NCBI GenBank assembly: GCA_019915135.1
Contig: JAHLMK010000001.1
Coordinates: forward strand, 3,596,001 to 3,660,000
Direction of reading: 5' to 3'
From: Strobilurus pachycystidiatus
Taxonomy: Eukaryota > Basidiomycota > Agaricomycetes > Agaricales > Physalacriaceae
Length of the DNA stretch: 64,000 bases
The position numbers and the translations under genes are program-made. Under the pieces are notes generated by a model that ran no database searches, was not told where the DNA came from, and was given only the letters and a program-made list of their open reading frames with translations. Positions 11,680 to 23,717 of this stretch are shown here, piece after piece; position 1 is the stretch's first letter, and each line of letters begins with the position of its first letter.

Positions 11680-13453
11680 ATGTGGAACACCCATTACGAC
11701 GTGATTATTGTCGGCGGCGGCATCGTTGGCTGCGCTCTCGCCCATGCGCTCTCCACCATCAAACGCGAGAAACCGCTCCGTATCGCGGTGCTGGAACGCT
11801 CACTGGAGGAACCGGACAGGATTGTAGGCGAACTGTTGCAGCCCGGAGGCATTGCGGCGCTGAAGAACATTGGGCTCGAGTCTACGCTCGAAGGTATCGA
11901 CGCCATACCAGTATACGGCTACTGTGTCGTTAACAAGGGCGAGACCGTCCATATACCCTACCCTGGCGGCAGCGAGGGACGTAGTTTTCACCACGGCAGG
12001 TTTATCATGAACCTCCGTGAGGCAGCGCGGAAGGCGGAGGGCGTGGATCTCATTGAGGCAACCGTCACTTCCCTCATTGAGTCCAACTTCAGCAACAAGG
12101 TCACTGGTGTCCGGGCGTCGAGGAAGGACAGCGTGACGACTGGGACAGAGGCAGACAAGGAATCATTCTTCGCCGACCTCGTCATCATCGCAGACGGCTG
12201 TTTCTCCAACTTCCGTGCACCTGTCATGGGCGACCGCTTTTGCAAACCTGTAACGAAGAGTCACTTTGTTGGACTCGTTCTCGAGGACGCCAACCTCCCT
12301 ATACCCAAGCACGGAACTGTAGTCCTCGTCAAGGACCATGGACCCGTCCTTCTCTACCAAATAGGCGAGCACGACACTCGTCTCCTCATTGATGTCAAGC
12401 AGCCATTACCACCTGATCTCAAGGTGTGCATCTGCCATTCTGCCATTACCAGCGCCATTCTGACTGTGCTTCCAGAGCCATATCACCACCCGTGTTATTC
12501 CTCAACTCCCTGCTTCCGTTCGCCCCGCCATAATCGCCTCCTTGAAGGCTGATCGTATCCGTCGCATGCCAAACTCTTTCCTTCCTTCCGTCAAGCAGGG
12601 TACCCCCTCCCGCTTTGGCAAGGAAGGCGTGTTCCTCCTTGGCGATGCCTGGAACATGCGACACCCACTCACTGGAGGAGGAATGACCGTCGCTTTCAAC
12701 GACGTAGTTATTCTGCGTGATTTGCTAGCGAAGAAGAAGAAGTGGGACGACTGGCAGTCTGTACGAGAAGTTTTGGACAAGTGGTACTGGCAGCGTAAGC
12801 GCGTTGCAGCTACTGTGAACATTCTCAGTGTCGCTCTATACGATTTGTTTGGCGCTGATGGTAAGTCATACCTTTCTCAAAAATCGCGACAGCGGCTCAT
12901 TGCTCCCACAGATGAGGATCTCGAGGTTCTCCGAACAGGCTGTTTCAAATACTTTGAGCTCGGTGGCGACTGTATCGCTGGACCTGTAGGACTTCTCTCA
13001 GTGTATGTCTGGTCTTTCTTCGAATTCAAATTTCCATCCTGACTCTCATGATATCATCAGGCTCACCCCATCACCCGTCATCCTCTTCAATCATTTCTTC
13101 TCTGTCGCCTTCTATTCCCTCTGGTGCATGTTCACCCACCCTCGACCGGTACAACATCACAGAGACGATAAACCCAAAATGCTTGCACCACGCATAGACG
13201 AATACCCCTTCTTGTTATTCAAAAGTCTCAGAGTGGTATGTGGCTTCTCAATACCTTTCAATAGACTGGCATTCTCATATTTGTGATTTAGTTTTGCACG
13301 GCGTGTATCGTGTTCGGTCCGCTACTTTGGACAGAAATACGTTGGTGGTCGCCCGATGATAAGAAGGCGAGGAATAGGGCCTTCATGTATACTGTGTCGC
13401 CTCTACTTCTTGTAGCTGCAGGTGCCTATGTGCTTCACGCTCAGTCGACGTGA
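11680..13453 (+). CDS. ERG1: Squalene epoxidase (squalene monooxygenase)
   Basis: Five exons, 11680-12423, 12476-12860, 12912-13002, 13061-13235 and 13292-13453, join in frame to 518 residues, normal for fungal squalene epoxidase. The N-terminus 'YDVIIVGGGIVGCALAHAL' is the GxGxxG FAD-binding fold. 'GELLQPGGIAAL' and 'ADGCFSNFR' are family signatures. 'FLLGDAWNMRHPLTGGGMTVAF' is the conserved GD motif of the FAD and substrate site. The C-terminus is hydrophobic, consistent with anchoring to the endoplasmic reticulum or lipid droplets. The enzyme converts squalene to 2,3-oxidosqualene using O2, FAD and NADPH, the first oxygen-dependent step of ergosterol synthesis and the target of allylamines. 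Two downstream introns begin gtaag/gtatg and are typical in length. Confidence 0.95.
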
Positions 13454-14780
13454 CGCAGTTTTTAATTTTGGGGGATAATGCTTACTTTATTTATGCACTA
13501 TTATTAATATAATTCTTGAACAATTCATGGCACCACGTCTTTTTGACGAAGTGGGGCGGAATTTGAACATTCTTTCAAGTAACTGAGTGTGTCCCACGGG
13601 AATTTCAGAGACCATGAAGCGCTCTCGGCGCTCGCCAACCACCGTCATTTGTTAGGCGCGCTTTGACTTCGATCGGGATTGCCTATTATAGACTTGATCC
13701 CGCTCTACAATGTTTTCTTTTCATTTCTTCGACTGAGAGCCACCACCGGCAACATTCAGCGAAATCACGCATCTCGGAGCCTGCTTTCACCGTCTTTATG
13801 CCTCTGAGCCGAGATCTTTCGAAACCCCCCACCAAGGCATGAGCAACCCGTCGGTGAGTGGCTTCCTTCTCTTCCGGACTCTAAACCTCGTAGCAGCTCA
13901 CGTCCTCAATGGATTTCCTTCTAGTGCTCACCTGGAACTCGCATCGCTACAAAGCAACACCCATTATCCTATCATGATGCGTTGAGGCGGGCTGTAAAAG
14001 AGTCAAGACGTGTTTTTGCGCTATGCCTCGGCGCCCGGGCCGGTCACACCGGTGCTCGGAATCCACGCAGCGTTGTCTGCGGTGGAACGCGTCAATTTCG
14101 CGTGCTTTCGAAGATGGTCCACCGGCCTCTTTTTGCAATATCTGACTAGGGCTGCGGGTTGCCTAATGGACAAAGTGAATGTCGAATTGACAGTGTCAGG
14201 TAAGGGACATTGTCCTGATTGATCGATCATTTGGAAAGAGCTCAATAATACGCCACACTAGCGCATTGATCAGAAAATATGCGCCTGAAGCCGCAATTAC
14301 AGGAATTCCAGGAACTTTGATCATGAAGAGCTATTTTGTCTATAACAAATTGCGCTGGAAGATACGACCGTTGAGTGGCCTGTGCCTAGCTCGATGGTCC
14401 TACTTACAGGATAGTACGGTCTTCCGAGGTAGGCTATAAGGGCTATGAACCTGTATAGGCCTCCCTGACCTTTGTAGTATTTCACAACGCGTGGGGGTCG
14501 CTCTTTGGCCCCTACTTTGCTGGATGCCTCTTTCGCGCTTGAACGGTGATATTTTGGTTGCTGCTGCCGCCGTAAGGAAGAACAAATGCCCCGGAATGCT
14601 ACTTGGAAGCAAATTTATGTGTGCATTTGCTTCCGAGGCTCGGTCGACCAAACAAAGGCGGACAAATAATATTCGATCTGGGTGGCTTTTGAACCTTATC
14701 CAACTCTCCCCACAACCACCACGACCGGCCCGAGCATCACTGCCCCGCCAGGCTCAGACACTCCCCCTCATCGATACACA
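13454..14780. other. Intergenic, nothing recognised
   Basis: 3' flank of squalene epoxidase and 5' flank of the next gene. There is an A/T-rich tract near 13480-13520. An ATG frame opens upstream of 14781 (from 14682 in the frame of the next gene), so a longer N-terminus is possible for that gene. Nothing else is recognisable. Confidence 0.45.
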
Positions 14781-17047
14781 ATGTCGTTCAATCAGTACGT
14801 GTTCTCAGAGAACGCGGACGACTTCGTTGGGACCAATCATGGGTTTGCCGTGGACGTTGGTGGCCGCCTCCTCGAACCCCAGGGCGGCCATTCAACTCTA
14901 CAGGCCGGTGCATACTCCAACGAGGATAATACATTCAATGCATCATATAATCCAGGCGATTCATATGATCTCGACTCCCAATACCTGGATTACACCAGGC
15001 AGAACGACTTCGAGTCGTTCCCAGTCGGTGGTCAACCAGGCCTATCGTTTCCTCCGGATCAACTCGACGGCGGCAGCTCAAGCTGGCGCCAGTCGCCTGC
15101 TGTGGATGCCCCGAACACAGTCAACCCAGTCTACCTCCCCACGACCTCGAATTACGACTCGTTCGACCCCATCGGCCTCCCACCATCGTCGCAGCCCTCG
15201 TTCGACGCGTCAAACCACAACAACACAGCTCCCAACGCACACCCCTACTCAGCTATTCCTGCCTCCGTCGAGTATTCTCACGGCGCGCATCACTCGACGC
15301 GTTCGACACAAGATTTCGATATCAATGACAGCGACAGTCCGCTGCCACCGAGCCACCTATTGCTGAAGGCCTCCGACCATCCTACGCCAGCTCCACCCAC
15401 CAACGCCAAGACGTCGAAATCCAAGGCCAAGGCCATGATCAACAAAGAGCCCCCTGCCATTGCCTCCTCCCAGAAACAGGTCGTTCTCGCTCGGCAACCA
15501 TCCACATTGATTTCGGTGCCACCTGCAGCGTTGAGAGTTCGTTTTGTACAACCTCTCCAACCAACCCCGGATGTCAGTGATTCTGGCAAGAGGCCTGAAA
15601 TGGCGAAGAGACCATGGGATTCGGTCGAGGACGATCCGAGCACTCCAAAGGCGGCTTCGCTGCCTCTCCCAGTGGTGTGGACCACTCCTCTGACTGCTGA
15701 TGCTATGATCGCCGAGGGCAAGAGAAGAAAAGTCGAGCATCGCACCATTGAAATTCCTAAGGTCTGTCGCACTGCTACGTTATCGTGTTGCCTCTGTCTG
15801 ACTTCTACCGCAGGTATCTACTCAACCGGAAGAGATTCGCGAACCTCTGCAACGTATGCAGGCGAAAGCAGAAATATACGACCGTGCCCAGGTTGGTGCC
15901 ATACTGTTGTACTTTTCTATGATGTCTAACGCGAAGCTTGTAGTGGGTACTTCCCATTGGACCTGTTGCTTGGATATTTCGAGACCAGGAGTCGCAACTG
16001 TCCCAGCGGGGCTCCGCGTGGATTGTCGATAGAGTGAACGTCGAAATCGTTTGGAAAGTCACATTCCACACAAACTTCGAGGCCGTCCAGATCGCCGCCA
16101 AAGGGCTCTTCGCCGCCAGTGTCCATCGATTCATTTACCGCCCCTACAAAGCGGTCGGCGCCCAACGCAGCATCCCCCTCGATAACATTGTCCTCATCAC
16201 CATTGGTGCCCCGGAGTCGCGTAAAATAACGGCGCCGAAGGTGCACTTCACTGGCGCGGTTATTCCTTGCGACTACGCTACGAGATTGGTTCATCACCTC
16301 GGACTTGCGTCCAAGAGCGTTTTCTCCATGCAAAAGACTCCCCAAGAGCTGCCACAGATGGAAGGGGCGCCTACTGGTCACGTCAATAATAAGGCGGTAG
16401 AGCAAATTTCTGCGGACGCGACATACTACCAGCAGCCACCTGCAACTGCCCAGGCTTATACCTACTCGGGAAATCCTGGCGTAGGTACCTTCGCTCCTCC
16501 CGCATTCACAGACAGCGCATCTGTCTCCGGGAATCAAGTGTCGGATTTCTTTGCCTCGCCCCACCAGCCGGTGCCCACTCAGGACAACGGCTCCTATCAG
16601 ACGAATCTTCCTTTCGGCTTCGAGGACTACTATCAAGTTCAGCCTGAAACCTACTACGCTTCGCAGGCGCAGAACGCGCAATGGGGCTATGGCCATGGTG
16701 TCCCGCAGGCCAGTACATCGGGACCGGCGCTTTCGAGCGGGAGCCTTTACGGTGGCGGCGGTTCATACGATTATCAGGACCAGTTTGGTCTTGCGGGGTC
16801 ATCTTCCTACCAGAACGCGCCGCAACAGTGGGAGAATGGCAGCCTTTACAATGGGGGCGGTTCATACGATCAGCAGTACCAGCTTGGCCTTGCGGGGTCA
16901 TCTTCCTACCAGGACGCGTCGCAACAATGGGATTATGATCCCAGTTCATATACCCCACGCCCCATGCCAGTGCCCGCCGCTGGGAACATGATTCCCCCTC
17001 CGTTGAAGAGCACACTCACAGAGGCGACACTCAACTGGAACATCTAG
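14781..17047 (+). CDS. Unknown protein with a Gln/Tyr/Gly/Ser-rich prion-like C-terminus
   Basis: Three exons (14781-15761, 15814-15891, 15944-17047) give 720 residues. I do not recognise the family. The N-terminal 300 residues are Ser/Pro/Asn-rich and probably disordered. Near residue 315 'EGKRRKVEH' is a good monopartite nuclear localisation signal. The only folded-looking part follows the second intron, around 'WVLPIGPVAWIFRDQESQLS' and 'VEIVWKVTFHTNFEAVQIAAK', with alternating hydrophobics like a beta-rich domain. The last 200 residues are rich in Q, Y, G, S and N and carry two tandem 33-residue units. A nuclear regulatory or condensate-forming protein is plausible, but this is inference. 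The start at 14781 gives 'MSFNQYVF'. Confidence 0.75.
16739..16936 (+). repeat. Two 99-bp tandem units coding 33-residue repeats
   Basis: Within the preceding gene, 'GSLYGGGGSYDYQDQFGLAG' and 'GSLYNGGGSYDQQYQLGLAG' each begin a unit of 33 codons; the two copies lie exactly 99 bp apart and are highly similar at DNA level, including an identical run of over 20 bp around the 'GLAGSSSYQ' codons. Confidence 0.8.
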
Positions 17048-17439
17048 TTAGTCCTCGAGGCCGACCTCGAATTCCATTTTTCTCTGACATTATTATCTGT
17101 ACTATTACTTATGAGCCTTGCTATTGAGATTGCTATTTAGTTGCCATTGCCTGCTGTCGTGTATCGTTTTGACGTTGTTTTCTTTCCCACTTTTGCTACT
17201 CACAATCATGTACATATATATGCCTACGCGCAATCTATAACGGTTATTTATTACATATTCTTTGCACGTTCATGCAGTAAATCAATCCCTTTAAAACTGA
17301 ATTGTCAGAATCTGAAGCACGGTGTCACTGTATTATACAGTGATCGGATTTAAGACTCCGGACAAATAGCTTGGCTTCGTACCACGACGTGCTTCTTCGT
17401 GCCAATTCTTCTCCCTTGTTGCTTTTTCGTGTTAACGCG

Positions 17440-18755
17440 ATGAGTAAAGTAGTTTTTGGTAAGAGACTATAGCTGTCTTGTCTTCCAATCAACACCTCAC
17501 AGTTTTCGGCCGTAGTGGGCAATGTGCCCTACAACATGGGCGAGGCAAGTAGATCGCTGCATCGACTGCCGTACAATAACATTCGCAATAGGACCAATTG
17601 ACGGACATCTTCAGATCAGTTGGGCAAGTTGTCGGGTTCAGGTGCGTGTCCTTGCCCTAGCACGACACCCGGTCCTTACTTCGTCTGCCAGACTTGTTTT
17701 CGACAGGGACACAGGCAAACCGAAAGGTTATGGATTTTGTGAATTTGCAGGTGCGTCGCATTTTCTTTCGCTTAGCTCACGCTCACCCTGGCAAACAGAC
17801 CACGAAACTGCGGCGTCAGCTGTTCGGAATCTCAACAATGCAGACGTCGGTGGCCGCCCACTACGTATAGATCTTGCAGACTCCGACCCGTTCTTAGAGG
17901 GAAAAACAACTGTCCGCGGAGAACTTGTGGATAGTGGAGATGCGGGGCCAGACGGACGACGAGGACACGGGCGGCAGCAGCCACAGAATGAAATGGACGC
18001 GTTTTTGGCATCGCTGCCGCCTGGAATCAAGGTCCCTCCTGGAACGTCTCCGGGCGACGCGATCAGCCATACCTTGGGAACGATGAATCCAGACCGACTG
18101 ACGGAGGTTCTGGCGCAGATGAAGGTATGCATTTCCTGCCTCAACTTTGACGACACGACTGACCCACGCCAGGCTTTTGTGATTACTCATCCCGACCATG
18201 CACGCAAGCTGCTTCAGACTCATCCACAGTTAGCATACGCCTTATTCCAAGCGCTCGTCTTAAACAACATCGTTGATTCTTCTATACTCCAACGAATGAG
18301 AGAAGCTGCTTCTGGTATGGCAGCTCAGCCCCCTCCTGCCCGTATGCCCCCGCCTGCAGCCCCCGCCCCAACGTACATGCCTCCGCCTATGCAGCATGCT
18401 GGTTACCCGCCTCATATGCAGCCTCCGCCACAGCAAACACCAATGATGTATGCTACACCCCCAGTGAATCAAGTGCCGTACTACCGCCCTCCCGGACCGC
18501 CAAATATGACTGCACCAGTGCCGCCGACCCCGCCCGCCAATGTCATGCCTCAGATGCAACTGCCCAACATGCCTGGCGTTAGTGAAGAGCAGCGTGCCGT
18601 TCTGATGCAAGTCTTGAGCTTGACGCCGGAACACATCAATAGTATGCCTGAAGGGGAACGTTCCGCCATCCAGCAGCTTGTAAGTCTCGATTTTTCTCTT
18701 CTTACGTTCATGTCTTGAAGTGTTTCTCTTCCAGCGCGCGCAATTCGGTGCATGA
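17440..18755 (+). CDS. RNA15: Cleavage stimulation factor subunit 2 (CstF-64/Rna15)
   Basis: Seven exons: 17440-17458, 17516-17544, 17592-17641, 17692-17750, 17799-18124, 18173-18679 and 18735-18755, giving 336 residues. An N-terminal RRM carries 'VVFVGNVPYNM' (RNP2) and 'KGYGFCEF' (RNP1), the strongly conserved CstF-64 start. The hinge region around residues 140-215 is followed by a Pro/Met/Ala-rich linker, and the C-terminal domain 'EEQRAVLMQVLSLTPEHIN' plus 'LRAQFGA' is the three-helix CstF-64 tail. The protein binds GU-rich RNA downstream of poly(A) sites in the nucleus. The first exon is only 19 nt, and the second intron uses a GC donor (gcaagt at 17545). The choice of these sites is forced by the RRM frame. 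Confidence 0.92.
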
Positions 18756-18765
18756 TAGATTCTTG

Positions 18766-18771
18766 AATAAA
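18766..18771 (+). promoter_or_regulatory. Poly(A) signal AATAAA
   Basis: A canonical AATAAA starts 11 nt after the stop codon of the CstF-64 gene, unusually near the stop. Many fungal poly(A) sites lack the exact hexamer, so its use is only likely. Confidence 0.4.
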
Positions 18772-19043
18772 AACTGTGGTCATCTATTCTGCTCTTGCTT
18801 TTGGCTCTACTCAGTAAACATGTGTATGATAGTTAATCATAAATGTCTTCCGTACTCCATGCGTACATTGAGATCGGACAAAGTTTTCGACTGTGGCGCA
18901 ACCCTAGCCCAGGCAAAATCTTCTTGCCTTTCGGTTGTAATTCACCTGACCCTCACTGACGAAACGGTATGATAAAATGGATCTTTGCTTCTTACTGTGC
19001 TCGCTATAGATACTTCAGGCGCGTAGGTACGAGTATCAGTAAA

Positions 19044-21777
19044 TCAAGCAAATTGATTAGCGACCCGACGACTGCTCTTCAGCTCCACAAACTTGCCAAC
19101 GATGTCCTCTAGCGGCACGATCTCTCCCCTGGCTTTGGTCCCAACGTCGTCGCGATTCCGTACGTTCACGGACTGAGCATCGAGCTCGTCTTGTCCGACG
19201 ACTGATGGGACAGTAAGGAACACAATAGAAACGAAAGAACGAAGGTGCAAAGAACTCACCCAGGATGAAGTTGTACTGTGCAATCTCCCCATTGCGGATC
19301 TTCTTCGGAAGCGTGTTGTCGCTGTTGTCCACATCCGCGTACAACCCAAGCGAGCTAAGCCGCTCGACTATCTGGTTCGCGTAGTCTTTCTGCAGAACCA
19401 ATGATGAAGATCAGTATATTTTCCCCCATGAAACCGAAAGCACACAGCACGCACATATGGAGCCGCGACGGGTATCACGACCACTTGACGAGGCGATAGC
19501 CAGAACGGCCACTTCCCAGCGAAATGCTCCGTGGTGATAGCGATGAAGCGCTCCAGACTACCGAGGATCGCACGATGGATGATGACGGGGCGTGAGACGG
19601 GCCTGTCGGGATCGTCGTGGTCCTCGGCGGAGCGGTACTTCAAGTTGAACTGCTGCGGCAGCTGGAAGTCGAGCTGGATGGTCGCGCACTGGAAGGAGCG
19701 GCGCAGCGCGTCGCGGATGGTGATGTCGATCTTGGGCCCGTAGAACGCGCCGTCGCCGGGGTTGATCTGCCATTTGCCGGGGTAGTGCTTGTCCAGTGTT
19801 TTGGTGAGTTGCTAAAGGGTATTCAGTTGGTTGGGAGAAGACAGGAAGGGAAAGCAGGTAGCTTACTTCTTCGGCGACGTTCCAGGTCCCGATGTCACCG
19901 AGGAAGTTCTCTGGACGGGTGGAGAGCTCGAGCGAGAACTCGAAACCAAAGAGCCCATAGACGTGTTGCATAAAGTCGAAGAGGGCGGCGATTTCTTCTT
20001 CGATCTGACTCGGCATACAGAAGACGTGGGTGTCGTCCTGGACAAACCGTCGGACGCGCGTCAATCCAGTGAGAGCACCCGACGCTTCGTTCCTATGGAT
20101 GATACCGAACTCGGCCATACGTATCGGCAGCTCCTTGTAACTGCGATCCTTCGAGTCAAAGATCAGACAGTGTCCGGGGCAGTTCATCGGCTTCAACGCC
20201 CATTTCTCCTTTTCCACATCCAGCACGAACATGTCGTCCTTGTAATTCTGCCAGTGTCCCGAGGTCTCCCACAGCTTGCTGTTGTACATGTTCGGCGAAA
20301 TAACCTCTGAGTATCCGCGCTTGAAGTACTCTCCACGCATCAGCTCGACGAGGGCGTTGTAGATACGGGTTCCGTGTGGGAGGAAGAAGCAGCTTCCTGG
20401 GCTGAGGTCGTTGAAGAAGAAGAGCTCCTGCTCTTTGCCGATCTTGCGGTGGTCGCGCTTGGCGGCTTCCGCGAGGAAGACCTTGTATTCGGAAAGCTGC
20501 TTCTTGTCGGGGAAGGAGATACCGTATATACGTTGGAGGGATTCGTTCTTGGCGTCGCCGAGGAAGTAGGAGGCAGAGTTCTTGGTGATCATGAAGGCCT
20601 TTATTTTGCCGGTGTGAGGAATGTGGGGGCCGACGCAGAGATCAATCATGGGTCCGCAGCGGTAGACGGTGGTGGAGGTGCCGTCGGGTATCTTGCTTTC
20701 GATGAGGTATTTCTTGTACTTGTTATACTGGTGAAAGATGAGAAAAATTGGAATCGAAAGGGAAAGGAAGCATACTTCGAACATCTCTAAGAGCTTTTCT
20801 TTTGACACGACAAGTCGCTCGAACTTTTGCTTTTCCTTGACAGCGCCTTCGGTAAGCTTTTCTAATGCGGGGTAGTCGAGGTTGGACACCGGCCTGTATG
20901 ATCAGTCGAACGGGTTCAGAATCTTGAACGTTGTACCGACCTGTCTTCAATGCCCATTTCGTAGAAGAAACCGTCGTCGGTCGGGGGACCAAGACAGAGA
21001 TGGCAACCATAATGCTTCTCTGCTGATTCTCCGAGGACGTGAGCTGAGGAATGCCAGAAGACGCGCTTTCCTGGGCGATGGATGAGTCTTGTAGAATTGA
21101 GTTAATCGCTAGATGAACCTTCGGGATCGTCAAAGTCAAGTAGCTCCAGCTTGCAAGAGCCTTCGAGGGGGCGCTCCAGATCCCACAGACCGCCGTCCAC
21201 CTAAGAGCGGATCAGACAATGCGTACAGAGTTGAGCGCGTTGACGCACTTTGGCAATCACAACTCGCTCTGACAAGCTCTTGGAAACCTCTTTAGCGACA
21301 TCCATTGGACTCGTCTCCCAGCTGGTGCCAGACTTGGTGGATCCATCGGGTAAAGTGACAGTAATGGCTTCTCTAGGTTTGGCTGCAGTTATTGATACTT
21401 GAGCAAGAGTAACCAGGTATACGATATAAACGCACCCTTGATTGCCTCGTCGTATTCAGCCTTGAGCTCTTCGAACATTTTGATACGGTGGTCGAAGAAC
21501 GCAGGCTTCGGTTGCATCTAGCGCGTTCCGTTGTGAGAAAGCGTCGTGCTCGTCGCGGATGGCGTACCTCTAGTGGGTATTGCGACGTGGCTGCAGGCTT
21601 GCCGCTCTTCTTTCCTTCTTTCGGTTTTTGGCCATCCTTCGCAGGGGGAGCCGACGCGGCGGACATGGTGTGGTTGAGCTTTCGCGGAAAAGTTGGCAGA
21701 GGAGCAGATAGCCGAGGGAGATATGGGCGACGATGGAAGAGCAGAGGTCGGAATCTGATCAGATTTGTACAAAGCAT
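19044..21777 (-). CDS. THS1: Threonyl-tRNA synthetase, possibly dual-targeted
   Basis: The order is that of eukaryotic ThrRS. TGS domain: '[20 protein letters not shown]'. Editing/SAD region: '[21 protein letters not shown]' continuing to '[11 protein letters not shown]'. Catalytic core: '[20 protein letters not shown]' (motif 1), 'MNCPGHC' with a zinc-ligand Cys, '[11 protein letters not shown]' with '[14 protein letters not shown]' (motif 2), and '[14 protein letters not shown]' (motif 3). Anticodon-binding C-terminus ends 'VANQFA'. It has at least eight short introns. It charges tRNA-Thr with threonine. Two in-frame ATGs matter: 21777 opens an Arg/Leu-rich 37-residue leader without acidic residues (mitochondrial presequence-like), and 21666 starts the cytosolic-type form '[13 protein letters not shown]'. 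The leader call is inference. Confidence 0.93.
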
Positions 21778-21989
21778 CCAAATTCCAATGTGGAAAGTGG
21801 CAAGTCACGTTCAGTCCAAAATGACTCGTTCCCTATACGATCACGTCGCACAATGCCTCTACTCTTGCTCTTACTCTTGCAGAGTCATTACCTCCTTCCC
21901 TCTGACTCGCATACGCCGTGCATTACGCCGAATCACCCGGACTCTCGTACAACGTACAGAAATATACACCTTCCGACTGGTAGTCAATC

Positions 21990-22706
<717 letters not shown>

Positions 22707-22726
22707 GATGGGAAGATAAGAAGGAC

Positions 22727-23717
22727 GATGTGGCGATCGGTGATTGAACTCGGGGTACGCATCAAGGCGATATAAAGCACAACGACAAGAACTGCTCAAG
22801 CTTAGGCAGGCAGCGCGCCCGCTGACATGGTCACCCGCTTAGCCCATTATTTCCATCCATGGTCTCGTCGGGAAAGGACTCATCGAGGGACCTTCATACC
22901 GGCATGGGTTAGGAAGGAAGGAATGAATGGACTGGATGTCGAGCACTCAGGTCCACAGTCCTCAGCAACAATAGCGATAGCGACCGTCACACACACACGA
23001 CTCTATCGCTCCTGCATCCTCAGATTCCTGATAACACGTCCAGACTTAGGACACAAACTCTTCGCCAGGTAACCGAACAAAATCACAGCAAACGGCGCCG
23101 AATACTGTACGACTTCACACAAGTCCACAACTCAAACCAATCTCACATCCGTTTGAACTCCCAAATAGCATTGACGGCAATCTGCATCGTGTAGGTACGT
23201 AGTCGAGATCTGAGTCGGATGTCGCAGATATAATGTATATACTGCTAGTAATATGCTGAGTGCGTACGAGAGAGCTTGACGACGCCGTTCCCCCCGCCCA
23301 GACGACCCAGCACGGAGCCATCCAGGTTATCAGCGCCCCATACGAGACAAATACGTCGCAGGGGGGCACGCCCCCGCCAGGTGGCGGCACTTGCACGCGC
23401 TCAGGACATGACCTTCATTGCCAAGATGGCGCGAAAAAGGGGGAGATCAAACCTGAGCGAGGGAGCGATGATCGTGATCATGATCGGCGGCTCTGGCCCC
23501 CCGATGAAATCCCTCTCCAGTTCCAGTCCCGCACCCTACCGGCAATGCGACGCCATCCCGTATCCCTACTGAATTCAATGCCTTACGTTGCTCTGATGAC
23601 CAGACCACCATGCCATGGGCCGTCTGACCGCCTTCGCTGACATAGGCGATCCTTATAAAGTCAAACCTACCAAGGAAATTGAGGCTCTCTGCTTAAGTAC
23701 GCACTTGTTCTTCAGAT
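22727..23717. other. Intergenic, nothing recognised
   Basis: Divergent upstream region of cytidine deaminase and the acyltransferase. Short frames here have no recognised domain. A G/C-rich tract lies near 23355-23400. Confidence 0.5.

Noticed and set aside
11680..13453. Squalene epoxidase as part of the terpenoid gene group
   Set aside because: It lies 10 kb from the group with four ordinary housekeeping genes between and is the expected ergosterol gene.
13660..13730. Possible small structured RNA (cgggat/atcccg stem)
   Set aside because: Only a 6-bp stem is visible and no known RNA motif accompanies it.
15290..16696. Long minus-strand open frames (160-256 codons) opposite the unknown 720-residue protein
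   Set aside because: They mirror the compositional bias of the plus-strand gene and lack domains; the plus-strand frame has the splice sites and start.
19831..20790. Plus-strand frames of 138-159 codons
   Set aside because: They are antisense to the catalytic core of threonyl-tRNA synthetase.
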